A stretch of 56,488 nucleotides of DNA, from contig JAKSVU010000009.1 of NCBI GenBank assembly GCA_024413465.1, positions 1-56,488 of the forward strand, read 5' to 3'. Within the stretch, counting starts at the first letter, position 1; every line of letters starts with the position of its first letter. The position numbers and the translations under genes were made by a program. This document shows positions 45,452 through 54,390 of the stretch, piece by piece. Origin of the DNA: Alphaproteobacteria bacterium (GTDB lineage: Bacteria > Pseudomonadota > Alphaproteobacteria > CAAGCB01 > CAG-977). The notes under the pieces are model-generated. The model was not told the origin of the DNA, did no database searches, and was given only the letters and a program-made list of their open reading frames with translations.

Positions 45452-45507
45452 CTAAAATCCTTTCTTTGATGAAAAGAATACATTATGTTTGTGGCAAAAT
45501 GTGTCAT

Positions 45508-46614
45508 TTAAAAAATTTCCGATAAAATATAATCTAAAATCAACAATCCTTGTGTTGTTGTTCTTAAACCTAATTCATCTTCGATGAGCATATCATCTGC
45601 ACAAAAATCTGCAATTTTTTTATTATTTAAAAAAGCTGAATAAGGACGATTAAACGTTGTTTTAAAATCGGCTGCAACGATCCCCCATTTTGTTCGTAAA
45701 GCCATCATAACGATTTCGAGTATTTTATCATCTAGATTGAGGATATCTACATTTTTAATATGATTTAGATAATCTGAGAGTGATTTTGGATTTTCATCTG
45801 CATAGAACCGATTATTCTGTGTATATCTGCCATGTGCTGCAGGACCAATACCAATCCATTCTCCTGTTGACCAGTATAAGCAATTATGTCGACATTCAAG
45901 CCCCGGGCGCGCGTGGTTGGAAACTTCATATCTGGGGACACCTGCTTTTTGAGTCAGTTCTTCGGTGAGTAAAAACAAATCTTTTGCCTGTTGTTCAGGC
46001 ATTTGTTGAATCCCTTTACGATGAAAAAAAGTACCTTCTTCAATGGTTAATTGATATAAAGAATAATGAGGAAGATTAAACGAGAGGGCTGTTGAAAGTT
46101 CTTTTTCCCATTGTATTTCCGTTTGATTTGGTCGAGCATAAATTAAATCCATTGAAACATTTTGAAATAACTTTTTGGCAGATTCGACAATATCAACAGC
46201 TTGTTGAACGGTATGTAGTCTTCCTAAAAATTTTAAATCTAGTTCATTTAAAGATTGAACGCCAATGGAAATACGATTGATTCCAGTATTCTTGAATTGT
46301 TCAAGTTTTTCAACAGATAGAGAAGATGGATTGCCTTCCATTGAAATTTCTAAATTATCACTCGTCTGCCATAAAGATTTTATTTTTTCGATCAATTCTG
46401 ACATAACGGAAATGGGCATTAAAGACGGTGTTCCTCCTCCAAAAAAGATACTTGATACTTTTTTTTCAGGCAAAATTTCAGCATAATTTTCTAATTCATT
46501 CAAATAGGCTTTTTTCCATATATCAAATTCAATGGATTTTGGAACTTGACTGAAAAAATCACAGTAAGGACATTTTGATTTACAAAAAGGCCAATGAATA
46601 TAGACACCAAACAT
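45508..46614 (-). CDS. hemW: Heme chaperone HemW (radical SAM)
   Basis: This 368-residue radical SAM protein has the cluster cysteines C11, C15, C18 in PFCKSKCPYCDF and GGGTPSLM, ISIGVQSLNELDLKFLGR, then PHYSLYQLTIEEGT, typical of HemW (formerly annotated as coproporphyrinogen III oxidase-like). It inserts heme into respiratory proteins. It overlaps the dsbD stop by 1 base, so the two are cotranscribed. Confidence 0.92.
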   Translation of the reverse strand: MFGVYIHWPFCKSKCPYCDFFSQVPKSIEFDIWKKAYLNELENYAEILPEKKVSSIFFGGGTPSLMPISVMSELIEKIKSLWQTSDNLEISMEGNPSSLSVEKLEQFKNTGINRISIGVQSLNELDLKFLGRLHTVQQAVDIVESAKKLFQNVSMDLIYARPNQTEIQWEKELSTALSFNLPHYSLYQLTIEEGTFFHRKGIQQMPEQQAKDLFLLTEELTQKAGVPRYEVSNHARPGLECRHNCLYWSTGEWIGIGPAAHGRYTQNNRFYADENPKSLSDYLNHIKNVDILNLDDKILEIVMMALRTKWGIVAADFKTTFNRPYSAFLNNKKIADFCADDMLIEDELGLRTTTQGLLILDYILSEIF

Positions 46615-48551
46615 TATTCAATCACTTCTTTTAGGGTGTTAAACGATAAAATTTGACCTAGAATAACGGGTTTCCCATCAACAGGAAAATATACGTATAA
46701 TGGAACGCCGTTTCTGCCGAAAGAGTTTAATTTTTTAGTGATTTCAGGATTTTTCTTTGTCCAGTCTGCACTAAATGCGGCAACGCCGTTTTCTGTAAAA
46801 AGTGCTTTTACTTTATCAGTATTTAAAACGATTTTTTCATTTGTCAGACAGGTCAAACACCATTTTGCCGTAAATTTTACAAAGACAGGTATTTTTTGAT
46901 TTTGCAGTGCCATGATTTTTTGTTCATCAAAAGGCATCCATTCTATTTTTTCAACTTTTGTTCCTTGAAAATAAGTTAAGCAAACAAGACAAAAAGTAAT
47001 GAAAATTATTTTTGTTTTTTGTTTTTTTAAAGAAATACCTGTTTGGAACGTGCCGTAAATAATAGCCAATAGAGCAATTATTCCTAAACTTACAAAAACT
47101 TTAATTAAACTATTTGGAACTTGATTTTCTAAGACAAAAGCAAGCCAACCAGTTGTTGCAAACATAGGCAAGGATAGAAAATGTTTAAAATGAATCATCC
47201 ATTTGCCTGGTTTTGGTAAAATTTTCGTTGTTTTTGGGAAATAAGCAAAAATTAAAAATGGCAGAGATAAACCAATTCCCATCATGATCATGACTGCAAG
47301 TGTTAAGATGGAGCCATGCGATAATCCATATCCGATGGCTACCCCCATAAATGGGGCTGCGCAAGGACTGGCAACAATAACCGCTAAAACACCAGTTCCA
47401 AAATCTCCGACGTTATGATTTGCTCCCCAAGATTGTAGTTTTGAACCGATTGAAAAAACGTCTAAAAACATCAATCCAAGAATAAACATGAATAAGCTCA
47501 AAACATAAACGATATACGGATTTTGTAGCTGAAACCCCCAACCGATTTGTTTTACGGTATTTAAAATGATACCTAAGCTGATAAAAGAGGTGAGAATACC
47601 TGCAAAATAAAGTAAAGTTTCTTTTTTAAAGGCAGGACTTTGATGATTCATCAATTTATAGGCCTTTAAAAATAGTACAGGGAAAACACAAGGCATTAAA
47701 TTTAATAAAAAGCCACCAAGAAAAGCAAAAAGCAATGTCATTAAGACGTCTTTCAAACAAATTTCAACGGGGATTTGTAGGGTAGACGAGTTTTTCATTG
47801 CGTTGATTTGAAGAGATTGTAATGCAGTTCCTTGTTCATCATAAAAAGAAATAATTCCAGATAAATTGTCAGCAGATTCAAGTTTGTTGATGAATAAATA
47901 GCCTTTCTTTTTAATGACTTTGAAAAGTTGTTCATCAGCATAGGGAATAGTATTTCTTTGTTCAGTGAAAAAATAAGCATTTTTCACATTTTTAACGTCT
48001 TCGAAAACAAAGACGAATTGATCTTCCGTTTCAAAAAAATCAATTTTCTGATTTTGGGGAAGACGATTTAAGGCTGTTTCAATTTCAGGATTATTTTTTG
48101 ATTTTATACCCGTTGTAATTAGGGCTGAGACCTTTTCTTGGTGAGGAATACATTCTCCTTGACAAGCTAACCAACTTAATTCTGCAGAAATTTTTAATAA
48201 TTTTCCTTGTTCAAGCTGTTTAGGGGCCTTGATTTTGATAAAAATATAAGCGACGTTTTGATAACCGTATTCAACAAAAGGTCCAGTTTTAAATTTTTCG
48301 GGAACAGACCAAAGCGTTTCTGTAATTATAAAATTTTCTGGTAAATCAAAATGATACTCTAATGCTTCACCGGCATCACCTGGATTTTTCCAATAAACGT
48401 GTTCGCCTTTTTCCAAAGGTAATTTAATGGCAAAAAGGGCTTCTTCATTTGGCAAAATCCCCTGATTTAAAGGGATTAAATCTGCTTTTTGACTTGCAAA
48501 AACAGGGCGAATCAAAAAAATAGTTAAAAAAATAAATAATAAGTGCTTCAT
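46614..48551 (-). CDS. dsbD: Thiol:disulfide interchange protein DsbD
   Basis: The 645-residue protein has a signal peptide, an N-terminal periplasmic domain with the WLACQGECIPH cysteines, a membrane domain with conserved cysteines in LNLMPCVFPVLFL and VASPCAAPFMG, and a C-terminal thioredoxin-like domain with WCLTC (C565, C568). It moves electrons from cytoplasmic thioredoxin to periplasmic targets. It starts an operon with hemW and diverges from the Sel1 gene. Confidence 0.94.
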   Translation of the reverse strand: MKHLLFIFLTIFLIRPVFASQKADLIPLNQGILPNEEALFAIKLPLEKGEHVYWKNPGDAGEALEYHFDLPENFIITETLWSVPEKFKTGPFVEYGYQNVAYIFIKIKAPKQLEQGKLLKISAELSWLACQGECIPHQEKVSALITTGIKSKNNPEIETALNRLPQNQKIDFFETEDQFVFVFEDVKNVKNAYFFTEQRNTIPYADEQLFKVIKKKGYLFINKLESADNLSGIISFYDEQGTALQSLQINAMKNSSTLQIPVEICLKDVLMTLLFAFLGGFLLNLMPCVFPVLFLKAYKLMNHQSPAFKKETLLYFAGILTSFISLGIILNTVKQIGWGFQLQNPYIVYVLSLFMFILGLMFLDVFSIGSKLQSWGANHNVGDFGTGVLAVIVASPCAAPFMGVAIGYGLSHGSILTLAVMIMMGIGLSLPFLIFAYFPKTTKILPKPGKWMIHFKHFLSLPMFATTGWLAFVLENQVPNSLIKVFVSLGIIALLAIIYGTFQTGISLKKQKTKIIFITFCLVCLTYFQGTKVEKIEWMPFDEQKIMALQNQKIPVFVKFTAKWCLTCLTNEKIVLNTDKVKALFTENGVAAFSADWTKKNPEITKKLNSFGRNGVPLYVYFPVDGKPVILGQILSFNTLKEVIE

Positions 48552-48633
48552 TTTTTTTAATCTTTTTATACATTTTTTACTCTTTATAGTATAGAATCAT
48601 ATAAAACAGTTCATTATTCAAGGGGAAAATTTC

Positions 48634-49347
48634 GTGTTTAAGATATTTATGATAGCTTTATTAGCAACTTCTGCTGTACATGCTGCTTCAATTGATGATT
48701 CCGAAGCACAATTGAATAAATATACGAATGCATTTTCAGTCTGTTCTAAGATTACAGATCCTGATGAATTATATGAACGTGGAACGATGTTGTTACAAGA
48801 TGATACAGAAGAATCTTTAATGGCTGCATCAGAATGTTTTGCTTCTGCTGCTATTCGTAATCATACACCTTCTCAATTGGAATTAGGAAAATTGTATGAA
48901 TCTGGTAAAGGTGTCAATATCAGTAATGAATTTGCATATAAATGGTTCCAAACAGCCGTTTTGTTAGGAAACGTTGCAGCAGTTCCATATCGTGATAACG
49001 TTGAAGCAAAAATGTCTGTTGAAGAATTACAAAGAACTGTTCCAATGATTGCTTCAACCTTAAGTTTGATTGAAATGTACAACAAACATCAAGAAGATGA
49101 AATCAAACAGTACGAAAACAAAGTTGATGCTCAACTTCAGGAATTTGGTGTGAACGTTCATGATTTCGATTATGAAGTCGAGAAAAAACAAGAAATTCAA
49201 GGGGCTGATTTGTTGATTGATTCAATTATCAAAGAACAACAAATTAAAGAAGCTGAAGAAACACTTCGTCGTCAAACAGAAGCACAGCAAAAGGCTAATT
49301 CTGATTCAAATAAGCGCAGACGCGTAAACGCAACTGCTGAAGAATAA
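48634..49347 (+). CDS. Secreted Sel1-repeat protein
   Basis: The 237-residue protein starts at GTG with an AGGGG ribosome site and has a signal peptide (MFKIFMIALLATSAVHA). It has one clear Sel1-type unit: PSQLELGKLYESGKGVNISNEFAYKWFQTAVLLGN, then a charged coiled-coil C-terminus (residues 160-237). It diverges from dsbD and converges with the Sel1 gene at 49348. Function unknown; likely an adaptor in the envelope. Confidence 0.78.
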   Translation: MFKIFMIALLATSAVHAASIDDSEAQLNKYTNAFSVCSKITDPDELYERGTMLLQDDTEESLMAASECFASAAIRNHTPSQLELGKLYESGKGVNISNEFAYKWFQTAVLLGNVAAVPYRDNVEAKMSVEELQRTVPMIASTLSLIEMYNKHQEDEIKQYENKVDAQLQEFGVNVHDFDYEVEKKQEIQGADLLIDSIIKEQQIKEAEETLRRQTEAQQKANSDSNKRRRVNATAEE

Positions 49348-50757
49348 TTATTCTTTCCCGAAAATAACGATTTTTAAGGTGTATTTGAATCCCTCTCCGG
49401 ATTTAGGACGGAATTGGATATAAGATATTCCTGGACGTTCTGCTTTGAATAATTGACTTTCCCACGTTTCTGTCGTTGCCGTTTGGACAGACATGGGTTT
49501 AATCAATAAAATATTATCCGTTGAAATTGAATTGTCTTTTGATTCAATTGCGACTACGTAATCTGCTTGTTCTGCAGAATAATGTCCACCTAGTTTAATT
49601 GCCTCTGTTTCATGTAATTTAGAATAAACGCCTATTTCAAAATTATCACCGACAAAGACAGGAATAACCGCAAAATCTTTGGTTAAAGATAGGTGAAATT
49701 TTGCTGGCAAAGCAGGTCTGTAATATAAGGTGGATAACACTTCCGGTTCATGTGGAGCAGGATAAGGCAGTTTTTTTCCTTCAATTTCTGGATTAATGGC
49801 AATATCTTTTCTGAAATCTTGCCAATCGGGCATCAGTGGTTTTGCACTGTTTTTATCTTCAAATAATTCAAAATAAGGTGTTTTCTTGATCATGCGTACA
49901 GGAGGATAAGGAAGAAATTCAGGAGCAATTCTGTCTTTGTAATTTTCTTTACTTAAATATGGGGTCAACCAAAAAGGAATATACTTTTTTAAATATGCTT
50001 GATGGAATTTAGAGACGTGTCCTTTTATTTTTTCTTTAATTTCATCAAATCGAGCAACGTCTTTTTTATAGGTTTTACTTTTTTTGTTTAACAAGGATGT
50101 TCCGATGTCTGCCAATAAATCAATTTCAATGGCATTCTGTTGGTCTAATTCTAAAGATGCTAAATTGTAAAAGGCCTTTGGATATTTTTGTTCCATCGCC
50201 TTTTTAAAGTAGTCTTCAGCTGTTTTTTTATCTTGTTTCGTCCCTATTCCAAATCTTTTATAAATTCCAGCAGAATTTAAGGCTTCTTTATGTCCTTTTT
50301 TAGCAGCAGCATCAAAAAATTTAGCTGCTTCACGAAAGTTTTGACGAACACCTATTCCTTCTTGAAAATAAAGACCTGCCTTGTAAATGGCATTTACGTT
50401 CCCTTTTGAAGCTAAATCAAAAACGTTTTTAACAGCTAGTCTGCCAGAAATTCCATTTACTTCTTCTTTTAAACGGTCAATCATACCTAATTTTTCAAGG
50501 GTATTCGTTCGTGATTTATTGAGGTCGTCAATATAATTTCCATATTCAAAATTTGGCAAAGAGATTTTCTTTTTGATTTCTTTTGCCATATTTAGGTAAT
50601 ATCGCGATGACATATCTTTATCGGCAAATTTGCTGAGTATTCTGATGGCTTTATCAAGATCACCGTCAGAAAGAGCATTTATTCCTTCGACGTAAGTTTC
50701 TGCGGCAAAAGCAGAAGTTGCGAAAAGTAAACTGACTAAAAAGGAATAAAATTTCAT
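49348..50757 (-). CDS. Secreted Sel1-repeat protein with C-terminal unknown domain
   Basis: The 469-residue protein has a signal peptide (MKFYSFLVSLLFATSAFA), Sel1 repeats around residues 120-200 (AGLYFQEGIGVRQNFREAAKFFDAAAKKG, AGIYKRFGIGTKQDKKTAEDYFKKAMEQ), then a C-terminal domain of about 200 residues (YFELFEDKNSAKPLMPDWQDF, VGDNFEIGVYSKLHETEAIKLGGHY) that I do not recognise. It overlaps the upstream Sel1 gene by 4 bases. Probably acts with that protein and the LppC-like lipoprotein. Confidence 0.75.
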   Translation of the reverse strand: MKFYSFLVSLLFATSAFAAETYVEGINALSDGDLDKAIRILSKFADKDMSSRYYLNMAKEIKKKISLPNFEYGNYIDDLNKSRTNTLEKLGMIDRLKEEVNGISGRLAVKNVFDLASKGNVNAIYKAGLYFQEGIGVRQNFREAAKFFDAAAKKGHKEALNSAGIYKRFGIGTKQDKKTAEDYFKKAMEQKYPKAFYNLASLELDQQNAIEIDLLADIGTSLLNKKSKTYKKDVARFDEIKEKIKGHVSKFHQAYLKKYIPFWLTPYLSKENYKDRIAPEFLPYPPVRMIKKTPYFELFEDKNSAKPLMPDWQDFRKDIAINPEIEGKKLPYPAPHEPEVLSTLYYRPALPAKFHLSLTKDFAVIPVFVGDNFEIGVYSKLHETEAIKLGGHYSAEQADYVVAIESKDNSISTDNILLIKPMSVQTATTETWESQLFKAERPGISYIQFRPKSGEGFKYTLKIVIFGKE

Positions 50758-51389
50758 TTACTTTGACGAAGTTTGTTTTTCAATTTTTGCATCTGAAACA
50801 TCTCAGTTTGCAAACGCATTGCTTTTGCAAGGTTTGGACGAACACCTAATCTGCCATAGCGATAATACATCGCCAAATTGTTTTTAGCTGTAAAGTTACC
50901 GTTTTTGGCAGCAAGTTCATAATAATATTCTGCTTTTTTATAATCGACTGGTAAAGACCCGTTTTCATACCAAGAAGCAAGTAACATTTGTGCTTCGACG
51001 TCACCTTTTGCAGCAGCATTAATAGCGTGAGATTCTGCCAAATCGTACTTGTCTGACTGACTATACAAAATAGCTAAAGTCGTCATCGCCGGGGCATATC
51101 CCATCAAAGCAGATTTTTCATAATACTGGATTGCCCGTTCTTTGTCTTGAGCAACACCTTGACCAGCAAAATACATAGCTCCAATAATGAAAGAAGCTTC
51201 TGGATTGTAAATCAAATCTTGATTGATAAAGGCACGAAAAGCATTATGGTAGTCCCCTTTTTGATAAGCAATAAAGCCCTTTTGCATATCATTTTTCGAT
51301 TTGTTGTCCTTATACATTGCATAGCCACCTATTGCAGCGACAATATAAAAAAGGATGGAACAAATATAAAATAATTTACGCTTATTCAT
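50754..51389 (-). CDS. Membrane-anchored Sel1-repeat protein
   Basis: This 211-residue protein has an N-terminal membrane segment (KLFYICSILFYIVAAIGGYAM) and 3-4 Sel1 repeats, e.g. IIGAMYFAGQGVAQDKERAIQYYEKSALMGY and LLASWYENGSLPVDYKKAEYYYELAAKNGN. The start overlaps the LppC-like gene by 1 base and the end overlaps 49348 by 4 bases. It is likely an inner-membrane scaffold facing the periplasm. Confidence 0.82.
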   Translation of the reverse strand: MNKRKLFYICSILFYIVAAIGGYAMYKDNKSKNDMQKGFIAYQKGDYHNAFRAFINQDLIYNPEASFIIGAMYFAGQGVAQDKERAIQYYEKSALMGYAPAMTTLAILYSQSDKYDLAESHAINAAAKGDVEAQMLLASWYENGSLPVDYKKAEYYYELAAKNGNFTAKNNLAMYYRYGRLGVRPNLAKAMRLQTEMFQMQKLKNKLRQSK

Positions 51390-52936
51390 TAAAGGCTCTT
51401 TTTTGGTTTTGAAGGGGCAGATTTTTGAGTTTCAGTCGTTTGATTTTGTTCTTGTGTTTGTTCAGGAATTTCTTCGATTGTTTCTTCAACGACTTCTTCT
51501 TCTAAAACGCTTATCAAACTTGGTGACATACGGAAATATTCGTGATAAACGACATCATCCGTTTCAGGCATCGTTTGAAATTGAGGAAGTGGTTGAACAA
51601 GTGTAGAGAACCCTTTTTTCTCAACAGCCATAATCTGTAATCCGCGTTCAGACAAACCATTTGGTAACAAACGGAATAATCCGTCAATTCCATTGAATCC
51701 CGATGGATTTGTTAAGGTTTTAGAATCAATCGTTCCATAATTATCAACAAGAGAAATTGTCAAAGAAATAGCATCGTATGCTTGGGAAGCAATACGAGCA
51801 GGTTTTTCGCCAAATTCTTTTTCATATTTTTTGGACCAATTTTTAAATTCTGTTTGAGCCAAATTTGCAAACCAACCACCGACTAAAGAAGCTTCTTGTT
51901 GTGGTTTTGCTTCTGCCCATTGAGAAGTTCCAATGATTTTGATTTCTGAAGGAATATCATAATAATTAAACATAGCGCCTAAAGAACGCAATTTTGATCC
52001 ATCATCAGAAACGAATAAGGCGTCAAATTCAAATGGATCACGAATAAGTTCTTTTTCACGTAATTCGTTCATGTGAGTATCAAGTTCTTCTTCAGTCCAC
52101 TTAACAGATTCCCATTTTTCAGTTTCTTCATTCATCATTTTAATGGATTTTCCAGCAATAACGTCAGGACGAAGTTTTTCCAAACGTTTTAATTCGTCTT
52201 CGCGTTCTTTTTCCAATTCATCAATTGTTTTTGGTACAATAGATTGAACTGCAGGTTGGAAAATATCTAATTTAGGATCATAAAATGCAGCTTTTGTTAC
52301 ATAAGCTCCACACGCGTCAGCAGCTTTTTTCACAGCGTAAGAAATAATGTCACCTGTTTTGTTATCTTGGGACAAGATTGCAAAGCGTTTGTATCCGTTA
52401 CTGCAAGCATACTGTGTGATAAATTCTGCCTGTTGGGATGCTAGTGTTGCGATTGTAAAAACACCTTTGCCAACAACAGTTGGATCAGATGAAAAAGTAA
52501 TAACGTCAACACCATTACCATAGGTCATAGAATGAATAGCATTTACTTCTTCTTTCAATAAAGGACCAACAATCAAGCCCACGTTTTGACTGATAGCTAA
52601 TTCTGCGGCATTACGAGCCCCTTCAGCAGTTCCTTCCGTATCGTAAAATTGAAGAACGACGTTTTTGGAATTACCTTCAAACATAGCCATCAAGGAGGCA
52701 TTTTGTAACGTTTTTCCAATTTTAGCGTATTTCCCAGTTAAAGGAAGTAAAACGCCTATACGAACCAAAGAAGTTTTTGGTTTTTGAATAACAGAACGCT
52801 CTCCAATCGTTTCTTTTTGTGCTTGTTCAGCATCATCTGCTTTAAAAACGTTTTTTGTGGAAACTCTAATCGTATGACAACTACACAAAGCAGTAATCAA
52901 TGTAAAAGCTAATAAGTTTTTAAATAATTGTCGCAA
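51389..52936 (-). CDS. LpoA/LppC-like penicillin-binding protein activator lipoprotein
   Basis: The 515-residue protein has a lipoprotein signal (LLAFTLITALCSCHT) and a periplasmic-binding fold: RIGVLLPLTGKYAKIGKTLQNASLMAMFE, NVGLIVGPLLKEEVNAIHSM, FVSDDGSKLRSLGAMFNYYDI, RIASQAYDAISLTISLV. This is the LppC family, whose best-known member activates penicillin-binding protein PBP1A. An insertion with Lys/Glu-rich helices (residues 210-270) is unusual. It heads the operon with two Sel1 proteins and diverges from rsmI, as in other alphaproteobacteria. Confidence 0.85.
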   Translation of the reverse strand: MRQLFKNLLAFTLITALCSCHTIRVSTKNVFKADDAEQAQKETIGERSVIQKPKTSLVRIGVLLPLTGKYAKIGKTLQNASLMAMFEGNSKNVVLQFYDTEGTAEGARNAAELAISQNVGLIVGPLLKEEVNAIHSMTYGNGVDVITFSSDPTVVGKGVFTIATLASQQAEFITQYACSNGYKRFAILSQDNKTGDIISYAVKKAADACGAYVTKAAFYDPKLDIFQPAVQSIVPKTIDELEKEREDELKRLEKLRPDVIAGKSIKMMNEETEKWESVKWTEEELDTHMNELREKELIRDPFEFDALFVSDDGSKLRSLGAMFNYYDIPSEIKIIGTSQWAEAKPQQEASLVGGWFANLAQTEFKNWSKKYEKEFGEKPARIASQAYDAISLTISLVDNYGTIDSKTLTNPSGFNGIDGLFRLLPNGLSERGLQIMAVEKKGFSTLVQPLPQFQTMPETDDVVYHEYFRMSPSLISVLEEEVVEETIEEIPEQTQEQNQTTETQKSAPSKPKKSL

Positions 52937-53000
52937 AAAATTGCTCCTTTATTCATAATGTGATTATAATACAATATACTCGTTTTTTTTAGGAGTGCAA

Positions 53001-53840
53001 ATGTCTGAACAAACTTTTATTAAAGGATTGTATTTAGTTGCAACACCAATCGGCAATTTAGGTGATATTTCTGCGCGTGCGGTTGAAGTTTTATCACAGG
53101 CAGATATTATTGCTTGTGAAGATACAAGGGTCAGTCATAAACTGTTGTCTTACTTGGGAATCAAGGGAAAATTGATACCGTATCACGAACATAATTGGGA
53201 AAAAACGTTGCCTCTTTTGATGGAAAAATTACAAGCAGGGGAAATGGTGGCGCAAATTTCAGACGCGGGAACACCTCTGGTTAGTGATCCAGGATATCGG
53301 TTAGTTCAAGAATGTATTGATAAAGGAATTTATTTTACAGCAATTCCAGGGGCAAGTGCAGTTTTAACAGCTTTACAATTATCTGGATTGCCTTGTCACC
53401 GTTGGCTTTTCGAAGGTTTTTTACCGGCAAAACAGAGTGCTAAAGAAAAAGAATTGGCAGAATTATCAATGATCCCTGCCACGATGATTTTTTACGAGTC
53501 ACCAAACCGATTGAGTGATACTTTGGCAACAATGAAAAAAATTTTAGGTGACAGAAAGGCTGCTGTTGCTCGAGAATTAACAAAAAAATTTGAACAGACA
53601 ATACGAGGAACGTTTTCTGAATTATTAGCTTATTACGAAGAAAATGGTCAGCCAAAAGGAGAAATTGTTATCGTTGTTGAACAGGGTGAACAAAAACAAC
53701 CGGAAATCGATGTAGCAGAAGAATTAAGACGAGCTTTAGAGACAATGCGTGTTAAAGAGGCGGCAGCTTTCGTTGCTGAAAAAACAGGTTTGTCTAAAAA
53801 AGAACTTTATCAACAAGCATTGATCTTAAAAGATGAATAA
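53001..53840 (+). CDS. rsmI: 16S rRNA (cytidine-2'-O)-methyltransferase RsmI
   Basis: Starting at ATG 53001 (AGGAG site; the GTG at 52995 is not needed), the 279-residue protein has the tetrapyrrole-methylase fold: LYLVATPIGNLGDISARAVEVL, ACEDTRVSHKLL, ISDAGTPLVSDPGYRLVQ, IPGASAVLTALQLSGLP. It methylates C1402 of 16S rRNA. It overlaps yraN by 8 bases. Confidence 0.95.
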   Translation: MSEQTFIKGLYLVATPIGNLGDISARAVEVLSQADIIACEDTRVSHKLLSYLGIKGKLIPYHEHNWEKTLPLLMEKLQAGEMVAQISDAGTPLVSDPGYRLVQECIDKGIYFTAIPGASAVLTALQLSGLPCHRWLFEGFLPAKQSAKEKELAELSMIPATMIFYESPNRLSDTLATMKKILGDRKAAVARELTKKFEQTIRGTFSELLAYYEENGQPKGEIVIVVEQGEQKQPEIDVAEELRRALETMRVKEAAAFVAEKTGLSKKELYQQALILKDE

Positions 53841-54213
53841 AAAAGAGTCTGGAAAAATCGCAAATAAAACAGGGCATTTGTGCGAAATCAAAGCAGGTAT
53901 TTATTTACGATTTAAGGGATATAAAATTATTGAAAAAAATTTTAAACCGATGGCAAAAACAGGTGCTGGTGAAATCGATTTAATTGGAATCAAAGGACAA
54001 ACGCTGGTATTTTTTGAAGTCAAATACCGTGCGAATGACGTTGCTTACAGTATTACACCTCTAGTACAACAACGTCGTGTCAAAGGGGCTGAATATTTTT
54101 TAATGACGCATCCTCAATATGAAAATTATGAAATGAGATTTGACGTTTTGTTTTTTTCACCGAAGTCAATGTTGCCAGAACATATCGAAAATGCCTTTCA
54201 GGTTGAGGAGTGA
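53833..54213 (+). CDS. yraN: YraN/UPF0102 family nuclease-like protein
   Basis: The 126-residue protein has the YraN pattern: GHLCEIKAGIYLRFKGYKIIEKNFK, TGAGEIDLIGIKGQTLVFFEVKYR (a PD-(D/E)XK nuclease-like core), then MRFDVLFFS. Function in the family is not settled. It overlaps rsmI, a widespread order. Confidence 0.92.
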   Translation: MNKKESGKIANKTGHLCEIKAGIYLRFKGYKIIEKNFKPMAKTGAGEIDLIGIKGQTLVFFEVKYRANDVAYSITPLVQQRRVKGAEYFLMTHPQYENYEMRFDVLFFSPKSMLPEHIENAFQVEE

Positions 54214-54289
54214 TTTTTTATTTTCGTAATTAATTTGATAATAAACACATATATCAAAAAATTTTATTTCATCCTGTAGGGAGAAGCTA

Positions 54290-54361
54290 ATGTTCATATT
54301 ATCAATTTTTTTAAAAAAATCACTAGATAAAATATTACGACACTTTTTGTCGTCTGTTTGA
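54290..54361 (+). CDS. Possible 23-residue hydrophobic/basic peptide
   Basis: A short ORF (MFILSIFLKKSLDKILRHFLSSV) has an AGGGAG ribosome site 7 bases upstream. The peptide would be amphipathic with six basic residues, similar in style to small membrane toxins or antimicrobial peptides. Its end carries the ACGAC/GTCGT hairpin. It lies in the 177-base gap before the ankyrin gene. Without conservation data it could be chance. Confidence 0.3.
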   Translation: MFILSIFLKKSLDKILRHFLSSV

Positions 54362-54390
54362 GATATATTGTTCTTAACAAGGAGAAAGAT

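Noticed and set aside
52937-53000. Possible bidirectional promoter between LppC and rsmI
   Set aside because: TATAAT and TATACT-like hexamers exist on both strands, but the region is so AT-rich that a specific promoter cannot be assigned.
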